Shown in pieces: positions 8,379 to 16,239 of a DNA stretch of 33,664 nt. A program made the position numbers and the translations under genes. A model generated the notes under the pieces. That model saw only the letters and a list, made by a program, of their open reading frames with translations, searched no databases and was not told the DNA's origin. This DNA is from Anaerobranca gottschalkii DSM 13577 (lineage in GTDB: Bacteria > Bacillota > Proteinivoracia > Proteinivoracales > Proteinivoracaceae). Position 1 is the stretch's first letter. Every line of letters begins with the position of its first letter. The DNA lies in assembly GCF_900111575.1 (NCBI RefSeq), contig NZ_FOIF01000020.1, forward strand, positions 1 through 33,664, read 5' to 3'.

Positions 8379-9653
8379 TTATTTAACTATAACTGAAACA
8401 CCGTCGGGAATTACAGTTATTGAAGCATCTTTCCCTTTGATTTGAAAAGCTTTTTCTAAAGCTTCTGTAACAGTATAGGCATGCTTTATATGCATATCTT
8501 CAATCATTTTTTTATCACACTGGTCTGTCACTATAAACACTGTATGTTTTTCCAATATTCTAGCTAGAATCTGAAATTCCCATTGATCTGGGATTGTCTC
8601 ATTTTGGGGAATTTGTAATACCTTTTCAGTAACTTCCCTAGGACATGAAGCATTGGCCATATACTGATAAAAGGATTCACCACCATGGCCATCATTACAT
8701 GCAGAAAGAATAATTATTACTCCCCCTTCCTTACATGATGCCTCTGCCGCTGTCATCCCCTTTACAGTTTGATAAATATTTTGATCTAATGGATATCCCC
8801 CATTAGATGTAATTACAATATCAGCTGGTACTTTTTCCACAACTGCTAGATCCTTTACGAATTGACAACCTTTTTCATGGGCTTTTTGCGGATGTCCCGA
8901 AACAGCATGAATAATCTTTTTCTGGGCATCAATTACTACATTTAATATAAATTTAAGACCAACTTTTTCTGCAGCAAAAACCATATCTTTATGAATAGGG
9001 TTGTTTTCCAGCACCCCAGTTCTAGCAAAGGGGCTAGCTATAAACTTTGAACAATGATTGGCAAGTACAGTTTTTTCCCCTGCGATACCTGGAAGTACAC
9101 TTTTCCTTCCCCCAGAAAAACCTGCGAAAAAGTGAGGTTCAATAAAACCTTCAGAGATGAGGAGCTCTGTTTCTACCGCCAATTTGTTTAACCACAGTTC
9201 ACCACCAGATGGTAAAATTCCCACAAATGCCATCTTTTCTTGATCCCAACAAACATGATTTACTATTTTTTCTTTTTTAACGATCTCTTCCCCAAATTTT
9301 TTAATCATCTCATCATGGGTAGTAGCCCGATGAAAACCGGTTGCAATCAATATTGTGATATCGATATCAGGATTAACCTTCCGAATTCTTCTAAGTAAGA
9401 TAGGTAAAGTAATTTTACTGGGAACAGGTCTAGTATGGTCACTGGTAATAATCACCATATTCTTTTTACCTTTAACTAACTCTTCTAAACTGGGACTACC
9501 GATAGGATTATCTAAAGCTTTCTCTACAATTTCTGTTTCTGTTAGCTCTGGGACAAAGTGATGGGCTTTTGATTCTAACACCCCTGCAAAATTTTCTTCT
9601 GGAATATCGACCTCCACAAAAGTAGTTGAATAAGGTATTTTGAATTTAGGCAT
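8379..9653 (-). CDS. larA: Nickel-dependent lactate racemase LarA
   Basis: A 424-aa enzyme interconverting D- and L-lactate. The residues known to hold the nickel-pincer cofactor in Lactobacillus plantarum LarA occur at the same numbers here: H108 (in ATGFHR), H174 and K184 (in PHFFAGFSGGRK), and H200 (in TVLANH). Lysine 184 is the covalent attachment point of the cofactor. The motif SDHTRPVPSK (71-80) is also typical. This supports a true racemase rather than one of the many other LarA-like 2-hydroxyacid racemases, although the substrate is inferred from context. No larB, larC or larE cofactor-synthesis gene is in the window. It is the first gene of the larA-etfB-etfA-lctD unit, with AAAGGAGG before the ATG and an operator 45 bp upstream. 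Confidence 0.92.
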   Translation of the reverse strand: MPKFKIPYSTTFVEVDIPEENFAGVLESKAHHFVPELTETEIVEKALDNPIGSPSLEELVKGKKNMVIITSDHTRPVPSKITLPILLRRIRKVNPDIDITILIATGFHRATTHDEMIKKFGEEIVKKEKIVNHVCWDQEKMAFVGILPSGGELWLNKLAVETELLISEGFIEPHFFAGFSGGRKSVLPGIAGEKTVLANHCSKFIASPFARTGVLENNPIHKDMVFAAEKVGLKFILNVVIDAQKKIIHAVSGHPQKAHEKGCQFVKDLAVVEKVPADIVITSNGGYPLDQNIYQTVKGMTAAEASCKEGGVIIILSACNDGHGGESFYQYMANASCPREVTEKVLQIPQNETIPDQWEFQILARILEKHTVFIVTDQCDKKMIEDMHIKHAYTVTEALEKAFQIKGKDASITVIPDGVSVIVK

Positions 9654-9697
9654 AAAATTCCTCCTTTATAGTATCTAATACCCTTTATTAAGTCTGA

Positions 9698-9708
9698 TGG
9701 TCAGACCA
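9698..9708. promoter_or_regulatory. FadR/LldR-type operator upstream of larA
   Basis: TGGTCAGACCA, a palindrome with one central base, fits the TGGTnnnACCA operator class of FadR-subfamily GntR regulators. It lies 45 bp upstream of larA and just downstream of the regulator gene. The same palindrome, with the same GA before it and only the central base complemented, recurs before lctP. Its position suggests repression by overlap with the larA promoter, but I could not identify a convincing -35/-10 pair. Confidence 0.78.
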
Positions 9709-9729
9709 GTTACCTTAAAAAAAATTTGT

Positions 9730-10452
9730 TTAAAAACTAGATAATCTTTTTTGCTCTTGTTCTATTATACATTTATTTACATAGTCTAAATGACTCTTCA
9801 TTCTCTCCGATGCTAATTCAGGATCCCCTTTAGCAATAGCTGCAAAAATCCCTTTATGTTGTTCGATTAATATTTCTTGGTTTTTAGGATCCATTAAAAT
9901 TTTACTTCTAGTATATTTGATTGAGATATCTATAAGATCTGAAATTGAATTTAAAATATTATAAAGCAAGCGATTTCCTGTTATTTGAGCTATTGTATAG
10001 TGGAATTTTTTATCTAATTTGATATTTAAATCTTCATCTTTACGATTTTCCTCGAGATCTTTAACAACATTTTGTAACATCAAGATCTGCTCAGTAGTGG
10101 CATTTTTTGCTGCCATAGCAGCACTACTTACTTCTAAAATTGTTCTAAACTCTAAAATTTCTTTAGGAGACTGTTCTTCTAACAAAAACAAAGTTGATAA
10201 AGGCTCTAAAAAATTATTATCTAATTTTTCTTTAATAAAGTTTCCTTCACCATGCCTACTTTCTATTAAACCAATAATTTGTAAAGCACTTAAAGCTTCT
10301 CTGATAGATGCTCTACTTACTTGCAACTGCTCCACTAATTCCCGTTCTGAAGGAAGTTTATCTCCCCTTTTTAGTTTACCTTCAATTATCATATTTTTAA
10401 TTTGCTCTATAACCAGTTCATAAACCTTTACATCTTTTATAGGGTGAAACAT
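9730..10452 (-). CDS. FadR-subfamily GntR transcriptional regulator, probable lactate regulator
   Basis: A 240-aa regulator. The N-terminal winged helix-turn-helix (about residues 10-75) has the GntR signature GDKLPSERELVEQLQVSRAS, followed by an all-helical FCD effector domain. It lies between lctP and larA, and two operators of the FadR type stand before exactly those two genes, so it very probably represses both and is released by lactate. No operator is visible in front of its own start (10453-10560), so simple autorepression is not supported. GGAGGGGGAAGT lies before the ATG. The A. woodii equivalent is lctA; the symbol is not assigned because orthology was not tested. Confidence 0.9.
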   Translation of the reverse strand: MFHPIKDVKVYELVIEQIKNMIIEGKLKRGDKLPSERELVEQLQVSRASIREALSALQIIGLIESRHGEGNFIKEKLDNNFLEPLSTLFLLEEQSPKEILEFRTILEVSSAAMAAKNATTEQILMLQNVVKDLEENRKDEDLNIKLDKKFHYTIAQITGNRLLYNILNSISDLIDISIKYTRSKILMDPKNQEILIEQHKGIFAAIAKGDPELASERMKSHLDYVNKCIIEQEQKRLSSF

Positions 10453-10560
10453 CTACTTCCCCCTCCATTCTCTTTAAATCTTATAGAAGATAAAATTATT
10501 CCTATAAATTTAATTTTATATTAAATGGAGGGGATTGTAAATGTTAATAGCTATTTTTTT

Positions 10561-12225
10561 CTAGAAAATTCCTAAATTTAAAATATATATGGTTACAAAA
10601 CCAACAATACCTACTAGTAACGCATAAATAAAGGAGGGAATTGCATTTCTTCTTATAATCTTACCTTCTACCCCTAAGATTCCTACAGTGGTACAAGCGG
10701 CCACAACATTATGAACACAAATCATATTACCGATAGCTCCACCCACTGTCTGGAGCCCTAAAATTATTGTCCTTGAAACTCCCAAACTTTCTGCCACTCC
10801 GTATTGGAAGGAACCAAATAAAATATTAGATACTGTATTACTTCCAGACATGAAAGAACCTAAAATCCCAATGAAAGGTGAAAATATTGGCCAAGCACCT
10901 TGGAAGATATTAGATGCTGCGGTGGACATTGTTAACATCATGCCATCAATTCCTGCTTCATTTACCTGGGAGAACCTCATAACCTGAACTAAAGCTACGG
11001 CAAAAGCTAAAGCTATTGAGGCTGGTAATACTTGTTTAAAGGAATTTTTCCATGCAACAGATACCCTTTCCTTATCCATCTTGTGTAAAAATATTGTCAG
11101 TATTGCCACTAAAATAAAGGGTACTGTTCCCGGTAAATACAAATATTCTAAAGAATAATTTAATGAAGTCCCTAAAATACCATTCCACCCTATTTTAAAA
11201 CCTTGTAAGTATCCCTTTACCGGTAAATTAGGCAAGCGGGTAATTACTAAAATTAAAGCAATAATAGCGTAGGGAAGCCAAGCTAACCATAAAGGCATTA
11301 GTTTTTCTCCACTATCGGTTTTAACAACCTCTTCTTTAACTTTACTTTTCCAATCTTCTTCCCATTCATCTTGAGGAGGAAAATCCCAAACATCCTTTGG
11401 AACTAAAAAGTTTCCTTTAACTGCAAGAATAACTAAAATCATTCCAACTCCCGCACCTACTAGTGAAGGAATTTCAATACCAAAGATAATTGCAACTAGT
11501 AAATAAGGTACTGTAAAGGCTAAACCTGCAAAGATGGCAAAGGGGGCAGCCTTTAGGGCAGGTTTAATACTTTTTTCTTTTCCGAAGAACTTAGTTAACA
11601 TACATAAGGCAAGTAATGGCAAAAAAGTACCTACAATAGCATGGGGAATAGCTGACCAAATCCCTACATTTTTAATAAAGGCATCTAAAGTAAGGTCAGC
11701 TCCCGCTAAAGCTTCAACACTTACCATATTTCTGTAAGCATTAACAGGAGTTCCCACTGCACCAAAGGAAACTGGAGTACTATTGCCAATTAGGGCGACC
11801 ATAGCAGCAGCTAATGGTGGAAAACCTAGTGCTACTAACAGTGGTGCCGCTAAAGCTGCTGGTGTACCAAAGCCTGCAGCTCCTTCGATAAATGCTGAAA
11901 ATAACCAGGCTATAAGGATTACCTGAATTCTTCTATCTGGTGAAATTCCATGAAAACCTTTGTTAATAGCTTTTATTGCCCCACTATTTTTTAAGGTATT
12001 CATCATCAAAATTGCACCAAAAACAATTATTAAAATATTAAATGCAGATAAAGCTCCAAAAATACTGGCTCCAGCAATCCATTGAAAACTCATCTTCCAA
12101 ACCGATGCTGCTAAAATCACAGCAATTGCCCAACTAATGGGCATAACTTTTTTTGCCGGCATATTGTACTTTGTCATAAGAACAATTGTTACTAGAATAG
12201 GTAAAACAGCCAATAAAGCCAACAT
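10561..12225 (-). CDS. lctP: L-lactate permease (LctP family)
   Basis: An integral membrane protein of about 554 aa with roughly 12 or more hydrophobic helices, belonging to the lactate permease family (LctP/LldP/GlcA). Typical stretches include [17 protein letters not shown] and the glycine/serine-rich [17 protein letters not shown], both conserved in these symporters. It brings lactate in for the neighbouring racemase and Etf-linked dehydrogenase. Transcription is separate from larA: it has its own operator about 100 bp upstream. An in-frame TTG at 12228 is 7 nt from GGGAG and could be used instead of the ATG at 12225. Confidence 0.93.
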   Translation of the reverse strand: MLALLAVLPILVTIVLMTKYNMPAKKVMPISWAIAVILAASVWKMSFQWIAGASIFGALSAFNILIIVFGAILMMNTLKNSGAIKAINKGFHGISPDRRIQVILIAWLFSAFIEGAAGFGTPAALAAPLLVALGFPPLAAAMVALIGNSTPVSFGAVGTPVNAYRNMVSVEALAGADLTLDAFIKNVGIWSAIPHAIVGTFLPLLALCMLTKFFGKEKSIKPALKAAPFAIFAGLAFTVPYLLVAIIFGIEIPSLVGAGVGMILVILAVKGNFLVPKDVWDFPPQDEWEEDWKSKVKEEVVKTDSGEKLMPLWLAWLPYAIIALILVITRLPNLPVKGYLQGFKIGWNGILGTSLNYSLEYLYLPGTVPFILVAILTIFLHKMDKERVSVAWKNSFKQVLPASIALAFAVALVQVMRFSQVNEAGIDGMMLTMSTAASNIFQGAWPIFSPFIGILGSFMSGSNTVSNILFGSFQYGVAESLGVSRTIILGLQTVGGAIGNMICVHNVVAACTTVGILGVEGKIIRRNAIPSFIYALLVGIVGFVTIYILNLGIF

Positions 12226-12327
12226 CAAATCAACACTCCCTTTTTTATTAGATTTTCCCCCTTTATTTTATCTGTGCATTAAGCACAAACTATTATCTTA
12301 AACAATGATATGTAATGGCACCTCAGA

Positions 12328-12338
12328 TGGTCTGACCA
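12328..12338. promoter_or_regulatory. FadR/LldR-type operator upstream of lctP
   Basis: TGGTCTGACCA lies about 103 bp upstream of lctP. It is the reverse complement of the site before larA, and both are preceded by GA. Next to it (12340-12358) is a separate dyad, CTTACAA-5 nt-TTGTAAG, which could extend the regulatory region. The rest of the 12229-12633 gap between lctP and the response regulator is AT-rich promoter DNA for the two divergent genes with no coding capacity. Confidence 0.78.
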
Positions 12339-12560
12339 CCTTACAACTTAATTGTAAGGCTGATTTTTCGAAATGTCAAGAAAATTCTGTATTAAATGAA
12401 CGTTTTCACATTCACAACCCCTAGATTGACTTTTATTTTTTTCTTATTATTACCGGTAAAACAAGCTTTCTAGAATAAAATATAAATTCAAAAATTTTTT
12501 ATTACTGTTATTTGTTAAAATATTAAAGGAGTTGGCTTGTAAACAAAAAGTAAATTATCA

Positions 12561-12589
12561 TTTGAAGTTATGTTAATTTTATATATAAA
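12561..12589 (+). promoter_or_regulatory. Possible sigma-A promoter of the two-component operon
   Basis: TTGAAG (12561-12566) and ATAAAT (12584-12589), 17 bp apart and about 45 bp before the response regulator start. Agreement with the TTGACA/TATAAT consensus is moderate and the surrounding DNA is AT-rich, so chance is possible. Confidence 0.4.
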
Positions 12590-12633
12590 TGGTATTATAA
12601 AGTTAGTAGCCTTAATCAAAGGAGGTAGTTTAG

Positions 12634-13332
12634 ATGGAAAAGATCTTAATTGTCGATGATGATCCTAACATTTGTGAAGTTGTCAAATTATACCTAAATA
12701 ACGAAGGATACAAAACAACCATCGCTCATGATGGTAAATCTGCTATAGATAATTTTCGTGATCAAAAACCTGATTTAATAATTCTTGATATAATGCTTCC
12801 TATACTTAATGGGTATGAAGTATTAAAGGAAATTCGAAAAGAAAGTGATATCCCAATCATTATGTTGACAGCAAAGGATGATGTAATTGATAAAGTAGTA
12901 GGATTTGAAATAGGTGCCGATGATTATGTAGTTAAGCCCTTTGAACCTAGGGAGTTAGTAGCAAGGGTAAAAGCAGCTATCCGTAGAGCTACTTTAATTA
13001 AATCATCTATTGATAATAAGGATAAAGATGAAAAAATCATCAGTTATCCAGATTTAGTTATCAATCTTTCCTCTTATTTAGTTAGTTATTACGGTAAAAA
13101 CATTGAGCTTTCACCAAAGGAAATTGAACTTTTATTTTTCTTGGCCTCTCATCCAAACAAAGTTTTTACTAGGGAGTATTTATTAGAAAAAATTTGGGAT
13201 TATAATTATCCGGGGAATTCCAGAACAGTAGATGAACATATTAAAAGACTAAGAAAAAAAATTCCCGATCACAAAAATTGGGCAATTACCACCGTTTGGG
13301 GGGTTGGTTATAAGTTTGAGGTGAAGATTTAA
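12634..13332 (+). CDS. OmpR/PhoB-family response regulator
   Basis: A 232-aa protein. The receiver domain has the acidic pair D8-D9, phospho-acceptor D52 (in ILDIMLP), T79 and K101 (in VVKPF), followed by a C-terminal winged-helix DNA-binding domain (about residues 130-230) with YLLEKIWDYNYPGNSRTVDEH-type OmpR sequence. AAAGGAGG lies before the ATG. Its stop overlaps the kinase start (TAATG), so the pair is co-translated. The target genes are unknown; divergent lctP is a neighbour but has its own FadR-type operator. Confidence 0.95.
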   Translation: MEKILIVDDDPNICEVVKLYLNNEGYKTTIAHDGKSAIDNFRDQKPDLIILDIMLPILNGYEVLKEIRKESDIPIIMLTAKDDVIDKVVGFEIGADDYVVKPFEPRELVARVKAAIRRATLIKSSIDNKDKDEKIISYPDLVINLSSYLVSYYGKNIELSPKEIELLFFLASHPNKVFTREYLLEKIWDYNYPGNSRTVDEHIKRLRKKIPDHKNWAITTVWGVGYKFEVKI

Positions 13333-14753
13333 TGCTAAAAAGAAGGAGCCTTTTTGCAAAACTGTTAATTATTTATACAATGGTGCTAGTCCTTATTTTG
13401 TTTGCTATTTCTGTAGTTTTACGGATTTCCTTTCAAAGGTTATATTATTTAGATGAGTTTAGAAGGTTAGAAAATACCGCTAAAGAAATTTCTGATATTT
13501 TTATACAGTATCAGGAAGGACAAATCAGTTATTTAGAATTTGGAATAGCCGTAAGGACCTTTTCTCAAGCTACCAATGCCATTGTCCTCATAACAGACTT
13601 AGAAGGAAGAATACTATTTAATTCATCTATGATTATGATGGGAGGAAGACATCACCTAGGACAACGGACTTACTTAAAAGAAACTTTTATGCCCCAACTA
13701 AATAAAGCTGCATCGGGATGTAATGTCAGAGAATTATCAATTTCCACCGAAACATCGGAAAGGGCATTAAACCTTTTCACACCTTTAATAAAAGATAATA
13801 AAACTCTAGGAATTATTATTATAAGTCAACCAGTTCAAGATATTACCGGTATAGTCAAGAGGGTTAATGGACTAATTTGGTTTGTTGGACTTACAGGTAG
13901 TTTAGTTACTGTTTTTGCTTCTTTTATACTTTCTAAAAGGTTTACAAAACCAATTATCCAACTAAATAATGCTGCTTTATCTATGGCTTCTGGCCGTTTT
14001 GTACCAGTCCATGTTAAAACAGATGATGAACTAGAACAACTGGCAAATTCCTTTAATTACATGGGAGAGCAATTGGCAAAACAAGATGAAAATCACCGCC
14101 AGTTTTTATCCACTGTTTCCCATGAACTTAGAACACCATTAACATCTACTTTAGGTTTTATTCAAGGTATGATAGATGGAATTATCACTGCTGAACAACA
14201 AGAGCATTATTTAAAAATTACCGTCAATGAAATTAAGAGAATGATCAATTTAACCAATGACCTTTTAGATTTAGAGAGGATTAAACAAGGACATATTCAA
14301 CTTCACCGCAATCCCTTTAATCTATCCCAATTGATGGAAGAGTGTATCCAACAACTTACTCCCCTTTATGAAGATAAGGGCGTCAAAGTAACCTTCTCTT
14401 CCCCACAACAGTTAAATTTTGTTGGAGATAGAGATCGATTAAAACAAGTTTTTGTCAACCTTTTAGATAATGCCATCAGATATGCTAACAAAAGGGTAGA
14501 AATAGAAATGACTTCTAAAACTAAAGCTTTAGAAGTCACTATTAAGGACGATGGCCCAGGGATTTCTGAAGAAGACCTCCCTTATATTTTCCAAAGGTTT
14601 TATAAAGGGGATAAATCCCGTTCTACTAAAAAAGGTGGAGCTGGTCTAGGGTTGGCTATCGCTAAACACTTAATTCAGTTACACGGAGGGGATATTTATG
14701 TAATTCCCTCTGATTTAGGGGCTGTATTTAAAGTTATTTTACCTAAAAATTAA
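13332..14753 (+). CDS. Membrane sensor histidine kinase
   Basis: A 473-aa kinase, partner of the response regulator whose stop codon it overlaps by one base. Domains in order: transmembrane helix 1 (about 11-31), an extracytoplasmic sensor of about 145 aa, transmembrane helix 2 (about 180-200), HAMP linker (201-255), HisKA with phospho-acceptor H264 in TVSHELRTPL, and HATPase_c with the N box NLLDNAIRYA, DDGPGIS and GGAGLGLAIAKHL. The signal sensed cannot be inferred; the sensor domain resembles the PAS/dCache-like folds common in Firmicutes kinases of this shape. It ends directly at a terminator hairpin that has been split by the repeat element. Confidence 0.94.
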   Translation: MLKRRSLFAKLLIIYTMVLVLILFAISVVLRISFQRLYYLDEFRRLENTAKEISDIFIQYQEGQISYLEFGIAVRTFSQATNAIVLITDLEGRILFNSSMIMMGGRHHLGQRTYLKETFMPQLNKAASGCNVRELSISTETSERALNLFTPLIKDNKTLGIIIISQPVQDITGIVKRVNGLIWFVGLTGSLVTVFASFILSKRFTKPIIQLNNAALSMASGRFVPVHVKTDDELEQLANSFNYMGEQLAKQDENHRQFLSTVSHELRTPLTSTLGFIQGMIDGIITAEQQEHYLKITVNEIKRMINLTNDLLDLERIKQGHIQLHRNPFNLSQLMEECIQQLTPLYEDKGVKVTFSSPQQLNFVGDRDRLKQVFVNLLDNAIRYANKRVEIEMTSKTKALEVTIKDDGPGISEEDLPYIFQRFYKGDKSRSTKKGGAGLGLAIAKHLIQLHGGDIYVIPSDLGAVFKVILPKN

Positions 14754-14775
14754 AGAGGAGCAAATAAGCTCCTCT
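14754..14775. repeat. Terminator hairpin, first copy of a 22-bp direct duplication
   Basis: AGAGGAGC-AAATAA-GCTCCTCT, an 8-bp stem immediately after the histidine kinase stop. The identical 22 bp recur at 15045-15066, bracketing the repeat element. Before the duplication this would have been one bidirectional terminator shared with the convergent amidohydrolase gene. This copy has lost its T run on the plus strand, because the element begins straight after the stem. Confidence 0.9.
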
Positions 14776-15044
14776 CAGTTTGTAGACAAAGTCATTTTTT
14801 AAAGGCTGTGGTAATTAAACATTCTAACAAAGTCTCCGTCGAGATTTAAGGCTTCTATCTAAAAGGAAGAAGGGTACCGCTCTAATTCGCCGTCCATGGC
14901 TCAATAGAGCTTTCGGAACGTCCTGTTCCTCACCCCTTCTTCCTTTTATCTAATCAGCTCTTAAATCTACCTCCTCGACTTAATCGTATCTTTGTTTAAT
15001 TACCACAGCTGATGATGACTTTGTTATAGTTTGTCTTCAGTCTG
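14776..15044 (-). mobile_element. MITE-like foldback element, copy A
   Basis: A 269-bp noncoding element; its reverse complement matches 21008-21278 with only about eight differences by eye. The ends are imperfect inverted repeats sharing TAGACAAAGTCAT and GTGGTAATTAAACA (one base of the first is missing at one end of this copy). Inside, AAAAGGAAGAAGGG pairs with CCCTTCTTCCTTTT around a GC-richer core with smaller stems (GGAAC/GTTCC and GCTC/GAGC), so most of the element can fold back on itself. It carries no credible gene. The flanking 22-bp hairpins are direct repeats, as expected of a target-site duplication. No transposase for it is visible in the window. Confidence 0.85.
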
Positions 15045-15066
15045 AGAGGAGCAAATAAGCTCCTCT
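15045..15066. repeat. Terminator hairpin, second copy of the 22-bp duplication
   Basis: Identical to 14754-14775. It lies directly after the stop codon of the minus-strand amidohydrolase. Read from that gene the stem is followed by element sequence, not by T residues, so termination now may depend on the foldback of the element. Confidence 0.9.
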
Positions 15067-16239
15067 TTAGCCTTTATAAGCACATTTACCATTTACAAAG
15101 GTATATAAACATTTAGCGGTGAAGTTAAAGGGGTGTTTATCATAAACGGCAATATCTGCATCCTTACCTTCTTCTAAAGAACCTAATCTATGTTCTAAAC
15201 CTAAAGTTTTGGCTGGATTTATTGTAATCATTTTTAATGCCTCATATTCATCTAACCCTTCCCTTACTGCTAATGCTGCTGCATGGATTAACTGATAGAT
15301 TGGCAATACTGGATGATCTGTAGTTATAGATACTGTTAATCCAGCATCAGATAAGATCTTCAGTGACTTCAAAGTCTTGTTTTTAGTTTCAATTTTAGAA
15401 GGAACACCTAAGGATGGACCTACTACTAAAGGATAATTAAATTTTGCTACATAATCCACAATCAAATGGGCTTCACTGGCATGTTCAATAGACATTTCAA
15501 AATCAAACTCTTGGGCAATACGAATAGCTGTGGCTATATCATCTGCCCTATGGGCATGGATCCTTAAAGGCATTTCTTTATTTATTACCTTTAATATGTT
15601 TTCAAGTTTTAAATTCCTTTCTGGTTCTTTATCTCCATTTTCTTTTCCTTTATTTAACTTCCTTTGGTAATTGAGGGCTTCCACAAGGGCTTCCCGTAAG
15701 GTAGCCGCTGTACCCATTCTTGTAGATGGACACATTTTTTTACTATTATAAACCCGCTTAGGATTTTCCCCTAAGGCAGCTTTTAAACCGGCGTAATTTT
15801 TTACAACCCTCGATTCTATGATAATATTCTCTGACCAATTTTTTACTACCACTCCAACTCCACCTACCACATTACCACTTCCTGGTATTACAAAGGATGT
15901 GGTAATACCAGCTTTGATAGCATCGGTAAAACCGCTATCACTAGGGTTAATGGCATCTAAAGCAAAAAGATTTGCCGTATTAGGTGAAGTTAATTCATTA
16001 CCGTCAGCCCCTTCAAAACCCATTCCCTGTTCATAAATCCCTAAATGGGTATGGGGATCGATAAATCCTGGAAATACTAAAGCTCCATTTAAATCGATGA
16101 CTTCACAATCTTCTGGGATTGAAAAATCCCCAACTTTTGCAATTTTATCATCTTCTATTAACAAATTACCATAAAATGGCTCCCGATCTTTAATGGTATA
16201 TAATAAACCATTAACTAAAGCTTTTTTTCTAGCGTTCAT
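15067..16239 (-). CDS. Amidohydrolase, imidazolonepropionase-like (second of a tandem pair)
   Basis: A metal-dependent hydrolase of about 390 aa, COG1228-like. Metal and catalytic motifs: DPHTHLG, RIHAHRADD, SIEHASEAH and TTDHPV. The closing residues form the usual C-terminal beta segment (GKDADIAVYD). The longer frame begins at 16254, but GGAGAG lies 7 nt before the ATG at 16239, which I prefer; it overlaps the upstream paralogue by 11 bp. The two proteins are clearly homologous along their whole length and share the unusual motif GMGFEGADGNE. The substrate is unknown: cyclic amides, dipeptide-like or hydantoin-like compounds are all possible. Confidence 0.88.
   Translation of the reverse strand: MNARKKALVNGLLYTIKDREPFYGNLLIEDDKIAKVGDFSIPEDCEVIDLNGALVFPGFIDPHTHLGIYEQGMGFEGADGNELTSPNTANLFALDAINPSDSGFTDAIKAGITTSFVIPGSGNVVGGVGVVVKNWSENIIIESRVVKNYAGLKAALGENPKRVYNSKKMCPSTRMGTAATLREALVEALNYQRKLNKGKENGDKEPERNLKLENILKVINKEMPLRIHAHRADDIATAIRIAQEFDFEMSIEHASEAHLIVDYVAKFNYPLVVGPSLGVPSKIETKNKTLKSLKILSDAGLTVSITTDHPVLPIYQLIHAAALAVREGLDEYEALKMITINPAKTLGLEHRLGSLEEGKDADIAVYDKHPFNFTAKCLYTFVNGKCAYKG

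Noticed and set aside
9654-9697. A -35/-10 promoter for larA overlapping the operator.
   Set aside because: Several AT-rich hexamers fit loosely at different spacings and none stands out, so no coordinates are claimed.
10019-10423. A 134-aa open frame on the plus strand inside the FadR-type regulator.
   Set aside because: It has a serine/leucine-rich shadow composition and lies wholly inside a well-supported GntR gene.
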